A DNA stretch of 64,000 bases from Candidatus Poribacteria bacterium (GTDB lineage Bacteria > Poribacteria > WGA-4E > WGA-3G), in contig JAJDTJ010000109.1 of the NCBI GenBank assembly GCA_022827225.1, forward strand, positions 1-64,000. The letters are read 5' to 3'. Below the pieces are notes generated by a model. That model was not told the DNA's origin and made no database searches. It saw only the letters and a program-made list of their open reading frames with translations. Of this stretch, positions 36,457 through 45,424 are shown one piece after another. Made by a program: the position numbers and the translations under genes. Positions within the stretch are counted from its first letter, which is position 1. Each line of letters starts with the position of its first letter.

Positions 36457-37515
36457 TTAAGTCAAATCTGCGAGTTGTGGCATTACCTCGTTCTTGAGGA
36501 GTGTCATTGAGTTCAACCACTGCTCTTTGGGATCCCATTCGTGTCCCATGGCGAGTAAGACGCCAAAGCCGCCGACTTCATCGTAAAGTTCGCGCAGACG
36601 GTTTGCAACATGATCTGGACTCCCAACGATCCATAAGGTATCTAACAGATGTTCGAGGCTCATGTCTGCGTCTTCTATATCTTGATTCGGTTTGAAGTGC
36701 GCCGGGCTAAATAACTTGAACCAATAGTCCCTAAAATCGCGTCCGAGCGTGCCTTCAAGTGCCTCTTTACGCGCCTGTTCGGTCGTATCGGCAACATAGA
36801 CTTCACGTGCAATGCGCCATGTTGAACGAGACGGTGATAAGCCAGTCTTTTCCGCGCCTTCTTCCACCGCGTCCCAGTGTGTTTTGATAGTAGGCACATG
36901 CGCTAAATTAATACTCATCGGAATCCAGCCGCGCTCACCCGCGAAGATTAGCGTGTCCGACCTTGCAGAAGACCCAGCCAACGCAATTGGCGGATGTGGT
37001 TTCTGATAGGGTTTCATGTGGACACTCACAATGTTCGGACGGTACTCAGGGATCTTAAATTCCCAGAAATCGGTCTTGTAATGTCCCGGTTCCGGGTCGG
37101 TCCAAATTTTGAGGACGGCATCAATCCCCTCGCGTGTTGATCTGCGCCTGTCCTCGCCTGCCATGAACATCTCCGCATCGCTCGGTGTGGAACTGGAACC
37201 GACCCCCCAATGAAAGCGTCCGTGCGTTTGATGGTCAAGTTGTGCGATGCGATGCGCGACAACAGCGGGGTTGTGTATCGGCATACAGGTAATCCCCGTG
37301 CCGAAAATAATGTTCTCTGTCATCGCAGCCGCTTTCGCAATAAAGAGGTCTGGAGACGGAATATTCTCCCATGTAAACGTGAAATGCTCACCAATGTAAG
37401 CTTCCTTGTAACCCAACTCGTCCAATACCACCATCTGTTCGATATCGTGGTCAAGCGTTTGGGTGGTGTCACTACCGGGTGGATGCAAAGGCATTGTGAA
37501 GAAACCGAGTTCCAT
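36457..37515 (-). CDS. LLM-class flavin-dependent oxidoreductase (luciferase-like monooxygenase)
   Basis: About 352 residues from ATG 37515, with AAAGGAG upstream; the TTG at 37521 is an artefact. A luciferase-like TIM barrel with LGFFTMPLHPP, YIGEHFT, GTGITCMPIHNPAVVAHRIAQ, GRFHWGVGSSS and the C-terminal TLWIVGSPDHVANRLRELYD. These enzymes use reduced flavin from a partner reductase to oxidise alkanes, sulfonates or other organics. The substrate is not evident. It is close to bacterial luciferase-alpha-like monooxygenases but lacks the luciferase disulphide-loop features. It lies upstream of, and in the same direction as, the ceramidase gene, 52 bases away, so a shared transcript is possible. 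Confidence 0.85.
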   Translation of the reverse strand: MELGFFTMPLHPPGSDTTQTLDHDIEQMVVLDELGYKEAYIGEHFTFTWENIPSPDLFIAKAAAMTENIIFGTGITCMPIHNPAVVAHRIAQLDHQTHGRFHWGVGSSSTPSDAEMFMAGEDRRRSTREGIDAVLKIWTDPEPGHYKTDFWEFKIPEYRPNIVSVHMKPYQKPHPPIALAGSSARSDTLIFAGERGWIPMSINLAHVPTIKTHWDAVEEGAEKTGLSPSRSTWRIAREVYVADTTEQARKEALEGTLGRDFRDYWFKLFSPAHFKPNQDIEDADMSLEHLLDTLWIVGSPDHVANRLRELYDEVGGFGVLLAMGHEWDPKEQWLNSMTLLKNEVMPQLADLT

Positions 37516-37607
37516 AAGCAAGCTCCTTTGTGGGTTCCAAACTTTTAAGTCTGTTGCAAACGATATTTCGTCAGGGAAGTGGAAAATTAACGGTATATTT
37601 TAGAAAC

Positions 37608-37636
37608 TTGACAAAATGGGTCAGATGTGTTACTGT
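37608..37636 (+). promoter_or_regulatory. Promoter for the lipoprotein binding protein
   Basis: A perfect TTGACA (37608-37613) and TACTGT (37631-37636), 17 bases apart, precede the ATG at 37723. Confidence 0.45.
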
Positions 37637-37722
37637 TTTTACGAAGCTTAGGGTATTAGGTAAAAGTTACCATAAACCCGAATATTTTTCAAGCATTTTG
37701 TCAAAAGGAGAAAATCTGCGTT

Positions 37723-38904
37723 ATGTCTACGAGAATTTTTATCTTAATTTCAGTTATTCTGCTTACTGCTCTGATAGGGTGCGAACGCGTGAATCAGGTA
37801 GTTCAGCCCGAGGCTACTACCACCCCGACAGAAACAACATTAAAAATTGGTGTGATTCAGCCATCAAATACCTTTACAACCTTTAGCCAAGGGGCTGAAA
37901 CCGCCCGCGTCCAAATCAATGAAAACGGCGGCGTGCTCGGTATGGAAATAGCGTTTATCAGTCGAGATAATCAACCCGTGGCGAGTGAACCACCGACACC
38001 GGAAGCCAGCGTCACTGCTGCAAAAGAACTCATTGAGATGGAAGATGTCTTTGCACTATTGGGTCCCGTTTACTCCAGCAACTCCGTCGAAGTCGGTCCC
38101 ATCGCGCAACAGGCGCAACGACTCATGCTCCCCGGTTCCAGCGGTTCAAACGTCCCAGAATCTGGAGATTATGTATTTCTCATTACAGTGCCAAACCCAT
38201 TTCAGGGGAAAGTGATGGCGAGTTTCGCGATGAACCCTGACGAACTTGGCGCTAAAACGGCAGCAACGATTATCGAGGAAGGCGATGCCTATACGATAGA
38301 TCTTGTCCACGCATTCGAGGCGGCTTTTCAGGGAAATGGTGGAGAAATCGTCTATAGCGGTGCCTATACCGTAGGCGATACCAACTTCACCGCACTGCTC
38401 ACAGAAATTCACGAGGCAACGCCTGATGTTATCTTCTGTCCCGGTTTCCAACCGGAAGTACCATCGTTGATCAATGAAGCGCGGCAAATCGGTATCACAG
38501 CGACCTTCCTCGGTGGCAGCGCGTGGGATGATAGGGAACGATTCCTCAGCATATTAGACGATAACAGTGTGTTGGATACCAGCTACTATCCGACCAATTT
38601 CTCGGTTGCTACACAAGACGCGGATGTACAGGAATTCGTGAGTGGTTACACGGCACTGTTCGGAAGTCCACCGGACGGCATCGCCGCGTCGGGTTACGAT
38701 GCGCTGCGACTCTTGGCGCGCGCAATAGAGGCAGCAGGTTCGCTTGACCGCGTTGCCGTTCGCGACGCATTCGCTGCAGTCAATGATTACAAAGGCGCGA
38801 CAACCATTTCGCATTACGATGAAAATCGACATCCTGTCAAAAGCCTCGCAATCCAGAAAATCAGCGGCGGACAGGTTGAACACTATAAAGTTGTAGAACC
38901 CTAA
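37723..38904 (+). CDS. Lipoprotein ABC substrate-binding protein, branched-chain amino-acid type
   Basis: A 393-residue Peripla_BP_6 protein anchored as a lipoprotein: signal peptide with lipobox LIGC, then a short linker. Hallmarks are TLKIGVIQPSNTFTTFSQGA, FALLGPVYSSNSVEVGPIAQ, LPGSSGSNVPESGDYVF and GYDALRLLARAIEAAG. It shares these with the soluble binding protein at 26.2 kb, including the final DYKGATTIS with NRHPVK. No transporter genes are nearby, so it must serve a permease encoded elsewhere or act as a sensor. It was probably duplicated within the lineage, then given a lipid anchor. AAAGGAG upstream of ATG 37723. Confidence 0.85.
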   Translation: MSTRIFILISVILLTALIGCERVNQVVQPEATTTPTETTLKIGVIQPSNTFTTFSQGAETARVQINENGGVLGMEIAFISRDNQPVASEPPTPEASVTAAKELIEMEDVFALLGPVYSSNSVEVGPIAQQAQRLMLPGSSGSNVPESGDYVFLITVPNPFQGKVMASFAMNPDELGAKTAATIIEEGDAYTIDLVHAFEAAFQGNGGEIVYSGAYTVGDTNFTALLTEIHEATPDVIFCPGFQPEVPSLINEARQIGITATFLGGSAWDDRERFLSILDDNSVLDTSYYPTNFSVATQDADVQEFVSGYTALFGSPPDGIAASGYDALRLLARAIEAAGSLDRVAVRDAFAAVNDYKGATTISHYDENRHPVKSLAIQKISGGQVEHYKVVEP

Positions 38905-38927
38905 CCCACCGAGGACAATCGTAGAAA

Positions 38928-39698
38928 ATGGCACCAACACCCCCTAAGGCTTTCTTAATCGACTTAGACGGAACGCTCTATTTTAAAGGCGAACCTTGTC
39001 CCGGCGCAATCGAAACTGTCAACTACTTGCGTCAGGAGAAATACCAACTCCGATTCTTGACGAATACGACTGCCAAAACGCCAAAAATGCTGCACGCGCA
39101 GATGCAGGCACTCGGTTTTGATATCTATGAAGATGAGATTTTCAATGCAACTTACGCCTGTCTCCAATACTTACGTTCACAACCTAAGAACCGCTGTCAC
39201 TTCATGGTTGATGATGCCGTCAAAGCGTTTTTCAAGGAGATACCGGTAGATAACGAGGCTCCCGATTTTGTCGTTGTTGGAGACTACGGCGAGGGGTTTG
39301 ATTTTCACGCTTTAAATCACGCCTTTCGCCTGTTGATGAACGGCACGGAACTGATAGCGTTGCAAAAGAACCTCTACTGGTTCTCTGCTGAAGGCATGTT
39401 CTTGGACTGTGGTGCATTCGTGACACTTCTGGAGGCAGCCGCGGGTACAACTGCCAAAATCATGGGCAAGCCGAGTGAGACGTTCTTCAAAATCGCGCTT
39501 GAAAGTCTTCAGTGCTCTCCAAATGAAGCAATTGTGGTAGGCGATGACATCACTTCCGACATAAGGGGTGCGGAAAACACGAAGCTGCGGAGTGTTCTTG
39601 TCAAGACTGGGAAGTTTAAACCTGATCAATTGGAAAATCCTGTCGCGAAGCCGACATGGGTGCTGGATAGTATCTCAGAGTTACGGCGACTGTTTTAA
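38928..39698 (+). CDS. HAD-IIA family phosphatase
   Basis: A 256-residue HAD hydrolase of subclass IIA (NagD/LHPP type). Motif I LIDLDGTLYF carries the nucleophile and acid-base aspartates. Motif II is LTNTTAK, motif III lies in KIMGKPSE and motif IV is VVGDDITSDIRGAE. The large C2-type cap sits between motifs II and III. All four motifs are complete, so it should be an active phosphatase. Family members act on nucleotide, sugar or phospholysine substrates; wording of the motifs is closest in my memory to LHPP-like HAD-IIA proteins. The start is 23 bases after the binding-protein stop and may be co-transcribed. Confidence 0.85.
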   Translation: MAPTPPKAFLIDLDGTLYFKGEPCPGAIETVNYLRQEKYQLRFLTNTTAKTPKMLHAQMQALGFDIYEDEIFNATYACLQYLRSQPKNRCHFMVDDAVKAFFKEIPVDNEAPDFVVVGDYGEGFDFHALNHAFRLLMNGTELIALQKNLYWFSAEGMFLDCGAFVTLLEAAAGTTAKIMGKPSETFFKIALESLQCSPNEAIVVGDDITSDIRGAENTKLRSVLVKTGKFKPDQLENPVAKPTWVLDSISELRRLF

Positions 39699-39748
39699 AA
39701 GCGACATTTTCCCTACACTTTTCCTAAAAAGCGTTGGAGGCAATGTTT

Positions 39749-40789
39749 ATGACGAATCAAATTATTCAACTCGGAGTCGTTGGGTGTGGATGGGCAGGCT
39801 GCCGTGCCATCGAATCTGCGAATGCGACCGCTCGACTAAACGTTATCGCGATTGCAGAGCGCGACGCAACCCGTCGTACACAGGCAGGCGATGACAACGC
39901 TGTGCCACATCGCTATGCTGACTATCACGAAATCCTTGAAAACCCTGATGTAGAAGCCATCTACCTCGCAACTTCTCCAGAGGGTAGGCTGCAGCAAGTC
40001 TTAGATACGCTCAATGCAGGTAAGCACGTCTTGGTTCAAAAGCCGCATGCCATCCGCGCGCCTGAAATTTTAGAGATGGAGGCAGCAGCGCAACAATCCG
40101 GCACGACCCTTCAATTCTGCTATTTTATGCGCCACTTCCCAAACAACCGGAAGATTCGTAGCGCAGTCCTAAACGGTGCAATCGGCGATCTGTATCATGC
40201 CCGCGTCTTCGGGAAATATAACTTTATCCCAGACTTCGACGATAACAGTCGCTGGTTGCATGTCTACGGACAGAAAGGCGGTTCGTTAGGGCAGCACTAC
40301 TCACACGAACTCAACCTAACATGGTGGTGGATGGGGTGCCCGAAACCGGAATGGGCGTTTGCTGCGAAGCACGTCCTTTATCCGCAATATGACGGACCCG
40401 AAGGCGCAGCGGAGGACTACTTCACCGGTCTCCTCGGATGCGAAGGCGGGAAAACCATCCAGATCGACTGCTCTCGGATGAGCCATTCGGATTCCGCGAG
40501 CGTCGTGGAGCTTTACGGGACGACTGGCGCAATCACAAGTGGCGGTATCTCCCGATTCAAAGATGGCGAGTTTGTCCGAGAAGCGATTGATGAACCGCTC
40601 GAAATTGACCACGGCGAACTCCCCGCGGAAGTCCCTGTCTTCTACTATGAACTAAACCACTTCGGTATGGCAATCGCTGGCGAGGTCGCACCAGATGTCG
40701 CCGCACCAGATGCCTATACCTTCATGCAAATCTTAGATGCGTTTTACGACAGTGCAAAGAGCGGTGAGAAAGTGGACATCTCTCCGTAG
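39749..40789 (+). CDS. Gfo/Idh/MocA family oxidoreductase
   Basis: About 346 residues from ATG 39749, chosen because GGAGG is eight bases upstream; the TTG and ATG before it are too near. A Rossmann domain begins LGVVGCGWAGCRA (GxGxxG, complete). VQKPHAIRAPEIL replaces the usual EKP with QKP, keeping the lysine that helps catalysis. The second domain holds SLGQHYSHELNLTWWW, where the H of the HExL-type catalytic segment sits. NAD(P)-dependent sugar or cyclitol dehydrogenase is the likely role. This gene is distinct from the five paralogues that follow and has no near-identical relative in the window. Confidence 0.8.
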   Translation: MTNQIIQLGVVGCGWAGCRAIESANATARLNVIAIAERDATRRTQAGDDNAVPHRYADYHEILENPDVEAIYLATSPEGRLQQVLDTLNAGKHVLVQKPHAIRAPEILEMEAAAQQSGTTLQFCYFMRHFPNNRKIRSAVLNGAIGDLYHARVFGKYNFIPDFDDNSRWLHVYGQKGGSLGQHYSHELNLTWWWMGCPKPEWAFAAKHVLYPQYDGPEGAAEDYFTGLLGCEGGKTIQIDCSRMSHSDSASVVELYGTTGAITSGGISRFKDGEFVREAIDEPLEIDHGELPAEVPVFYYELNHFGMAIAGEVAPDVAAPDAYTFMQILDAFYDSAKSGEKVDISP

Positions 40790-40870
40790 AGACAATCCTG
40801 AAGTAACACTTGACAAAAACATTTTCTACTGTTAATCTGATACAACTTCGGATACTTAGGAGACAGTTCC

Positions 40871-41911
40871 ATGTATAAAACTGCGATGTTGGGGTGCGGG
40901 GGGCGCGCCCGTGGGCATGCAGATGCGTATCGCTTCGTCACACGTGGGAAACTCGCCGCAATCTGCGATATGAACGAAGAACGACTTCACAACTTCGGGG
41001 ATGACTTCGGTATCTCATCACGCTACACAGACTTAGACGAGATGCTTGAAAAAGAGAAGCCGGATGTCCTTCACATCGTCACAACACCCGTAGTTCCAAG
41101 TAGTGAGGAACGTCTCCGCTACCCGTTGATGAAACAGGCATCCGATTACTGCGTGCCAGCGGCAATTGTTGAAAAGCCGGTCGCAATTGAAGGCGAAGAT
41201 TGGAAGCAGATCGCGCGGTTAGCAGAACGGACGAAAACAAAATTCGTCGTTAACACACAACTCAACTTTCACCCGAAAAACTTGGAACTCAAAAGAGATG
41301 TCGCTGAAGGGCGGATCGGTGAAATTAGGTTCATCGATGCAAGCGCGCGCAGTATGCCTGCCGAGCAAGGCGGACACGTGTTACAACTGGTGTCCTCTTA
41401 TATTGACAACTCGCGTCCAGTGCGAATTCTTGGACAAATCTCTGGAAGCAAAAATTTAAAGGCTGCTTCGCATCCGTCTCCGCTGCATGCAGTCGGACAT
41501 GTTTTGTACGAGAACGGGGTCCATGTCTCTCTGGCATTTGGAACAGAGATGGCACAGATGGCATCCGATAACCCGGGTATCTACGGGCACAAACGTGTCT
41601 TTGTTGCTGGCACGAGAGGGTTCGTGCATTGGCGTTTCAGTAGTTGGGAACGTTCAACATTGGACGGCGGTTATGAAAGCGGTCCACTCGATTATGGCGA
41701 GCAAGATGTCGTCGCACAAGGGAACTTCACCGAAGCCATTTTTGATTGGTTAGACGATGAGAACAACGTGCATCCGACACATCTCAAGCAGTCGCTCGCG
41801 GAGTTTAACCTCATCTTAGGGATATACTACAGCGGGTTAACAAACGAGATTATCGAACTTCCGTTTGAACCGCCAGATGGCTTAATAAACACACTTCAAG
41901 AGAAGTTGTAA
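40871..41911 (+). CDS. Gfo/Idh/MocA oxidoreductase, tandem paralogue 1 of 5
   Basis: A 346-residue oxidoreductase with Rossmann start LGCGGRARGHADAYR, catalytic-region EKPVAIEGEDWKQ (EKP intact), NTQLNFHPKNLELKRDV and a conserved C-terminus (DLPFEPPDGL-like). It is the most divergent of the five: SMPAEQGGHV replaces STPVDQ. Ribosome site TAGGAGA. Downstream, AGACAGGG and CCTTTGTCT form a hairpin that could terminate transcription. Predicted reaction is NAD(P)-dependent oxidation or reduction of a sugar or related polyol. Substrate specificity is unknown, and repeated duplication argues for a dosage or substrate-range benefit. Confidence 0.85.
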   Translation: MYKTAMLGCGGRARGHADAYRFVTRGKLAAICDMNEERLHNFGDDFGISSRYTDLDEMLEKEKPDVLHIVTTPVVPSSEERLRYPLMKQASDYCVPAAIVEKPVAIEGEDWKQIARLAERTKTKFVVNTQLNFHPKNLELKRDVAEGRIGEIRFIDASARSMPAEQGGHVLQLVSSYIDNSRPVRILGQISGSKNLKAASHPSPLHAVGHVLYENGVHVSLAFGTEMAQMASDNPGIYGHKRVFVAGTRGFVHWRFSSWERSTLDGGYESGPLDYGEQDVVAQGNFTEAIFDWLDDENNVHPTHLKQSLAEFNLILGIYYSGLTNEIIELPFEPPDGLINTLQEKL

Positions 41912-42011
41912 TTTAAAATAATCTATATTGTAGACAGGGTTTCAGCCTTTGTCTGCTCTACGTTTTGGTGCGCTGCTGGCGTGCTGTTGCTAACATTAGA
42001 GGAACATTTTT

Positions 42012-43049
42012 ATGTATAAAACCGCGATATTAGGATGTAGGGGTCGTGCCCGGGCACATGCAAACGCTTACCGGTTCGTCAAACGCGGCAAACTCGCCGC
42101 AATTTGTGATATGAACGAGGAACGGCTCAACGAATTCGGAGACGAATTCGATATTTCTTCACGCTACACCGATTTAGATGCGATGCTTGAAAAAGAGAAG
42201 CCGGATGTCCTTCACATCGTCACAGCGCCGGTGTTACGAGGGACGAGTGAACGCATCCGCTATCCATTGATGAAACAGGCATCCGATCACGGCGTGCCAT
42301 CAGTGATCATCGAAAAACCGATTGCCGTTGAGAGTGAAGATTGGAAGGAAATTGCGGGGTTGGCAGAAGAAACAAAAACGAAGTTTGCCATTAATACACA
42401 ACTCAACTTCCATCCGAAAAATCTGGAATTAAAACAGGATGTGGCGGAAGGACGGATCGGTGAGATTAAGTTCATCGATGCAAGCGCGCGGAGCACGCCG
42501 GTTGATCAAGGTCCGCATGTGCTCCAATTAGTGTCCTCCTATATTGACAACGCACGACCTGTCAGGGTGCTTGGGCAAATTGCTGGAAGAGATCATTTAG
42601 ATTCAGATCAACCGTCTCCGATGCACGCCGCTGGACAGGTTTTGTATGAAAATGGGCTCCATGTCTCTGTCGCCTTCGGCACAGGTATGGGCACAATGGC
42701 ATCCGATAACCCGGGTATCTACGGGCACAAACGTGTTTTTGTTGTTGGGACAAAAGGTTTCGTGCATTGGCGTTTCAGCAGTTGGGAGCGTGCAACGCCA
42801 GAAGGTGGCTACGAAGGCGGGCCACTCAACTACGGTGAGCAAAATAGCGTTGCGCAGGCGAACCTCACCGAAGCCGTCTTTGATTGGTTGGATGATGAGA
42901 ACAACGTGCATCCGACGCATCTCAAACAGTCGCTCGCGGAGTTCAATCTCCTGTTAGGATTATATTACAGTGGCATAACAAACGAAATTATTGACCTCCC
43001 GTTTGAGCCACCCGATGGGTTGATGGATTCGCTCCGAGAAAGGCTATAA
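42012..43049 (+). CDS. Gfo/Idh/MocA oxidoreductase, tandem paralogue 2 of 5, altered cofactor motif
   Basis: A 345-residue paralogue. The dinucleotide-binding motif reads LGCRGRARAHA: Gly10, the second glycine of GxGxxA in the other four copies, is arginine here. In Rossmann folds that glycine lets the diphosphate approach the helix, so binding of NAD(P) may be weakened. The rest is well conserved (EKPIAVESEDWKEI, NTQLNFHPKNLELKQDV, STPVDQGPHVLQLVSSYIDN), arguing against a plain pseudogene. Ribosome site GAGGAA. The duplicate sits between paralogues with intact motifs, so relaxed constraint or a new role are both possible. Confidence 0.85.
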   Translation: MYKTAILGCRGRARAHANAYRFVKRGKLAAICDMNEERLNEFGDEFDISSRYTDLDAMLEKEKPDVLHIVTAPVLRGTSERIRYPLMKQASDHGVPSVIIEKPIAVESEDWKEIAGLAEETKTKFAINTQLNFHPKNLELKQDVAEGRIGEIKFIDASARSTPVDQGPHVLQLVSSYIDNARPVRVLGQIAGRDHLDSDQPSPMHAAGQVLYENGLHVSVAFGTGMGTMASDNPGIYGHKRVFVVGTKGFVHWRFSSWERATPEGGYEGGPLNYGEQNSVAQANLTEAVFDWLDDENNVHPTHLKQSLAEFNLLLGLYYSGITNEIIDLPFEPPDGLMDSLRERL

Positions 43050-43108
43050 GCAACATTAAGAAACAAGTTTCAACTAACCATTTGGCTTGATATTGAAGGA
43101 GACATTTT

Positions 43109-44152
43109 ATGTATAAAACAGCGTTCTTAGGGTGCGGTGGGCGCGCCCGCGCGCATGCAGATGCCTACCGGTTCGTCAAACACGGCAAGATCGGCGCAAT
43201 CTGCGATATGAACGAAGAACTCCTCAACAGTTTCGGAGACGACTTTGGGATTTCGGCACGTTATACCGACTTAGACGCGATGCTTGAAAAGGAAAAACCG
43301 GATGTTCTTCACATTGTCACCGCCCCGGTGCTGCGGGGTACCAATCAACGTATCCGTTACTCGCTGATGAAACAAGCCTCAGACGCGGGGGTCCCCGCAG
43401 CGATCGTGGAAAAACCGATTGCCGTTGAAAGCGAGGATTGGAAGCAGCTTGCCGGGTTAGCAGAAGAGACCGAAACGAAGTTTGTTGTTAACACACAACT
43501 CAACTTCCACCCGAAAAACTTGGAACTCAAAAGAGATGTCTCAGACGGAAAAATTGGTGAAATCAAATTTATTGATGCCAGCGCACGCAGCACGCCTGTA
43601 GACCAAGCACCGCACGTGTTGCAACTCGTCTCTTCCTACATCGATAACTCACGTCCAGTGCGGGTACTCGGACAAGTTTCTGGTGCTCAGGACCTCGATT
43701 CCACTCAACCCTCGCCTATGCATGCCGCGGCTCAGGCTTTATATGAAAACGGTCTTCACGTCTCTCTCGCCTTCGGGACAGGTTTAGGACAGAAAGTGCC
43801 TAAAGAACCGGATGCCGGAAATCACACCCACAAACGTGTATTCGTTGTAGGCACGAAAGGGTTTGTGCACTGGCGGTTTAGCAGTTGGGAGCGCGCAACG
43901 CCAGAAGCCGGTTACGAAAGCGGTCCGCTCGACTACGGTGAGCAGGATGTCGTCGCACAAGGGAACCTCACCGAAGCCGTTTTCGATTGGCTCGACGATG
44001 AGAGCAAACAACATCCGACACATCTCAAGCAGTCCCTGGCAGAATTCAACCTGCTTTTAGGAATTTACTACAGCGGGGTAACCAATCAGATTATTGACCT
44101 CCCGTTTGAACCGCCTGATGGATTGATCGATGTACTCCGAGAGAAATTATAA
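43109..44152 (+). CDS. Gfo/Idh/MocA oxidoreductase, tandem paralogue 3 of 5
   Basis: A 347-residue paralogue with complete LGCGGRARAHADAYR motif and EKPIAVESEDWKQL. A small difference is a three-residue region change, GQKVPKEPDAGNHTHKRV, where the others have GTMASDNPG-type loops; this loop lies before the conserved KRVFVVGTKGFVHW strand and may affect substrate choice. Upstream, GGCTTGATATTGAAGGAGAC is shared with the sequence before paralogue 4, showing that duplications carried their leaders. Ribosome site AAGGAGA. Confidence 0.87.
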   Translation: MYKTAFLGCGGRARAHADAYRFVKHGKIGAICDMNEELLNSFGDDFGISARYTDLDAMLEKEKPDVLHIVTAPVLRGTNQRIRYSLMKQASDAGVPAAIVEKPIAVESEDWKQLAGLAEETETKFVVNTQLNFHPKNLELKRDVSDGKIGEIKFIDASARSTPVDQAPHVLQLVSSYIDNSRPVRVLGQVSGAQDLDSTQPSPMHAAAQALYENGLHVSLAFGTGLGQKVPKEPDAGNHTHKRVFVVGTKGFVHWRFSSWERATPEAGYESGPLDYGEQDVVAQGNLTEAVFDWLDDESKQHPTHLKQSLAEFNLLLGIYYSGVTNQIIDLPFEPPDGLIDVLREKL

Positions 44153-44230
44153 AAAGTTAACCCGTATTTTCTCTTCTGAACATCTAACCATCTGGCTTGA
44201 TATTGGAATAGTATTAAAGGAGATATTTTT

Positions 44231-45268
44231 ATGTATAAAACAGCATTCTTAGGGTGCGGTGGTCGCGCCCGGGCACACGCAAGCGCCTACCGCTCCGTCA
44301 AACGCGGTAAAATCGCGGCAATCTGTGACATGAACGAAGAACTCCTCAACAAATTCGGAGACGATTTTGATGTATCTTCGCGTTACACCGATTTAGACGA
44401 GATGCTTGAAAAAGAGAAACCGGACCTTCTTCATATCGTCACGGCACCGGTCCTACGCGGTACCAACCAACGGATTCGATACCCACTGATGAAACAGGCA
44501 TCTGATGCCGGTGTACCAGCGGCAATTGTTGAGAAACCGATTGCTGTTGAGAGTGAAGATTGGAAACAGATTGCCGGGTTAGCGGAAGAGACGAAAACCA
44601 AGTTTGTCGTCAATACGCAGCTCAACTTCCACCCCCAAAACTTGGCGTTAAAACGGGATGTCGCTGAAGGCAAAATCGGTGAAATTAAGTTCATCGATGC
44701 CAGCGCACGGAGTACACCGGTCGATCAGGCACCACACGTGCTACAGTTGGTGTCTTCCTATATTGACAACTCGCGTCCGGTGCGCGTGCTTGGTCAAATA
44801 TCGGGGAGAGAGCAATTAGACTCCGCCCAACCGTCTCCGATGCATGCTGCCGGACAAGCCATATATGAAAATGGACTGCACGTCTCTCTCGCCTTTGGGA
44901 CTGGCATGGGTACGTTGGCATCCGATAGTGGAAGCACTGTTGCACATAAACGTGTCTTTGTTGTCGGGACAAAAGGCTTCGTACACTGGCGTTTCAGCAG
45001 TTGGGAACGTGCGACTCCTGAAGGTGGCTATGAAGGCGGGCCCCTGAACTATGGTGAACAAGACATTGCTGCACAAGGTAACCTCACAGAGGCGGTCTTT
45101 GATTGGCTCGACGATGAGAACAACGTGCATCCAACGCACCTCAAGCAATCGCTCGCGGAGTTTAACCTGCTTTTGGGTCTTTACTACAGCGGAATAACGA
45201 ATCAAATTATTGATCTCCCGTTTGAACCGCCTGATGGGTTGATGGACGCACTCCGAGAAAAGTTGTAA
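44231..45268 (+). CDS. Gfo/Idh/MocA oxidoreductase, tandem paralogue 4 of 5
   Basis: A 345-residue paralogue with LGCGGRARAHASAYR and EKPIAVESEDWKQI intact. The loop before KRVFVVGTKGFVHW reads MGTLASDSGSTVAH. It is closest to paralogues 3 and 5 (NQRIRYPLMKQASDAGVPAA is common to 3 and 4 with one change). The leader repeats the GGCTTGATATTG of paralogue 3, then AAAGGAGA before ATG 44231. It is followed by a longer spacer with a consensus promoter for paralogue 5. Confidence 0.87.
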   Translation: MYKTAFLGCGGRARAHASAYRSVKRGKIAAICDMNEELLNKFGDDFDVSSRYTDLDEMLEKEKPDLLHIVTAPVLRGTNQRIRYPLMKQASDAGVPAAIVEKPIAVESEDWKQIAGLAEETKTKFVVNTQLNFHPQNLALKRDVAEGKIGEIKFIDASARSTPVDQAPHVLQLVSSYIDNSRPVRVLGQISGREQLDSAQPSPMHAAGQAIYENGLHVSLAFGTGMGTLASDSGSTVAHKRVFVVGTKGFVHWRFSSWERATPEGGYEGGPLNYGEQDIAAQGNLTEAVFDWLDDENNVHPTHLKQSLAEFNLLLGLYYSGITNQIIDLPFEPPDGLMDALREKL

Positions 45269-45326
45269 ACGTTGATAGGTATAGCGGCAGGCGAGATGAT
45301 CGCTTGCCGCAGACGACTCCAAAAGA

Positions 45327-45355
45327 TTGACATACCGCCCAATCTGTGCTATAAT
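45327..45355 (+). promoter_or_regulatory. Consensus sigma-70 promoter before paralogue 5
   Basis: TTGACA (45327-45332) and TATAAT (45350-45355) match both consensus hexamers perfectly and are 17 bases apart. The start codon lies 70 bases downstream. None of the other four paralogues has so good a promoter in its leader. Confidence 0.75.
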
Positions 45356-45424
45356 TTCCAAAAAGATTTTTCTAAAATAGGGAAAACGACAACTAAACCG
45401 TAGAATATTAAAGGAGACATTTTT

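Noticed and set aside
38928..40789. HAD phosphatase and oxidoreductase as part of one sugar operon with the five paralogues
   Set aside because: The spacing, separate ribosome sites and distinct sequence class of the oxidoreductase at 39.7 kb give no evidence for a common operon.
41933..41960. Riboswitch or regulatory RNA between oxidoreductase paralogues 1 and 2
   Set aside because: Only a simple imperfect hairpin (AGACAGGG/CCTTTGTCT) is present; no riboswitch core motif was recognised.
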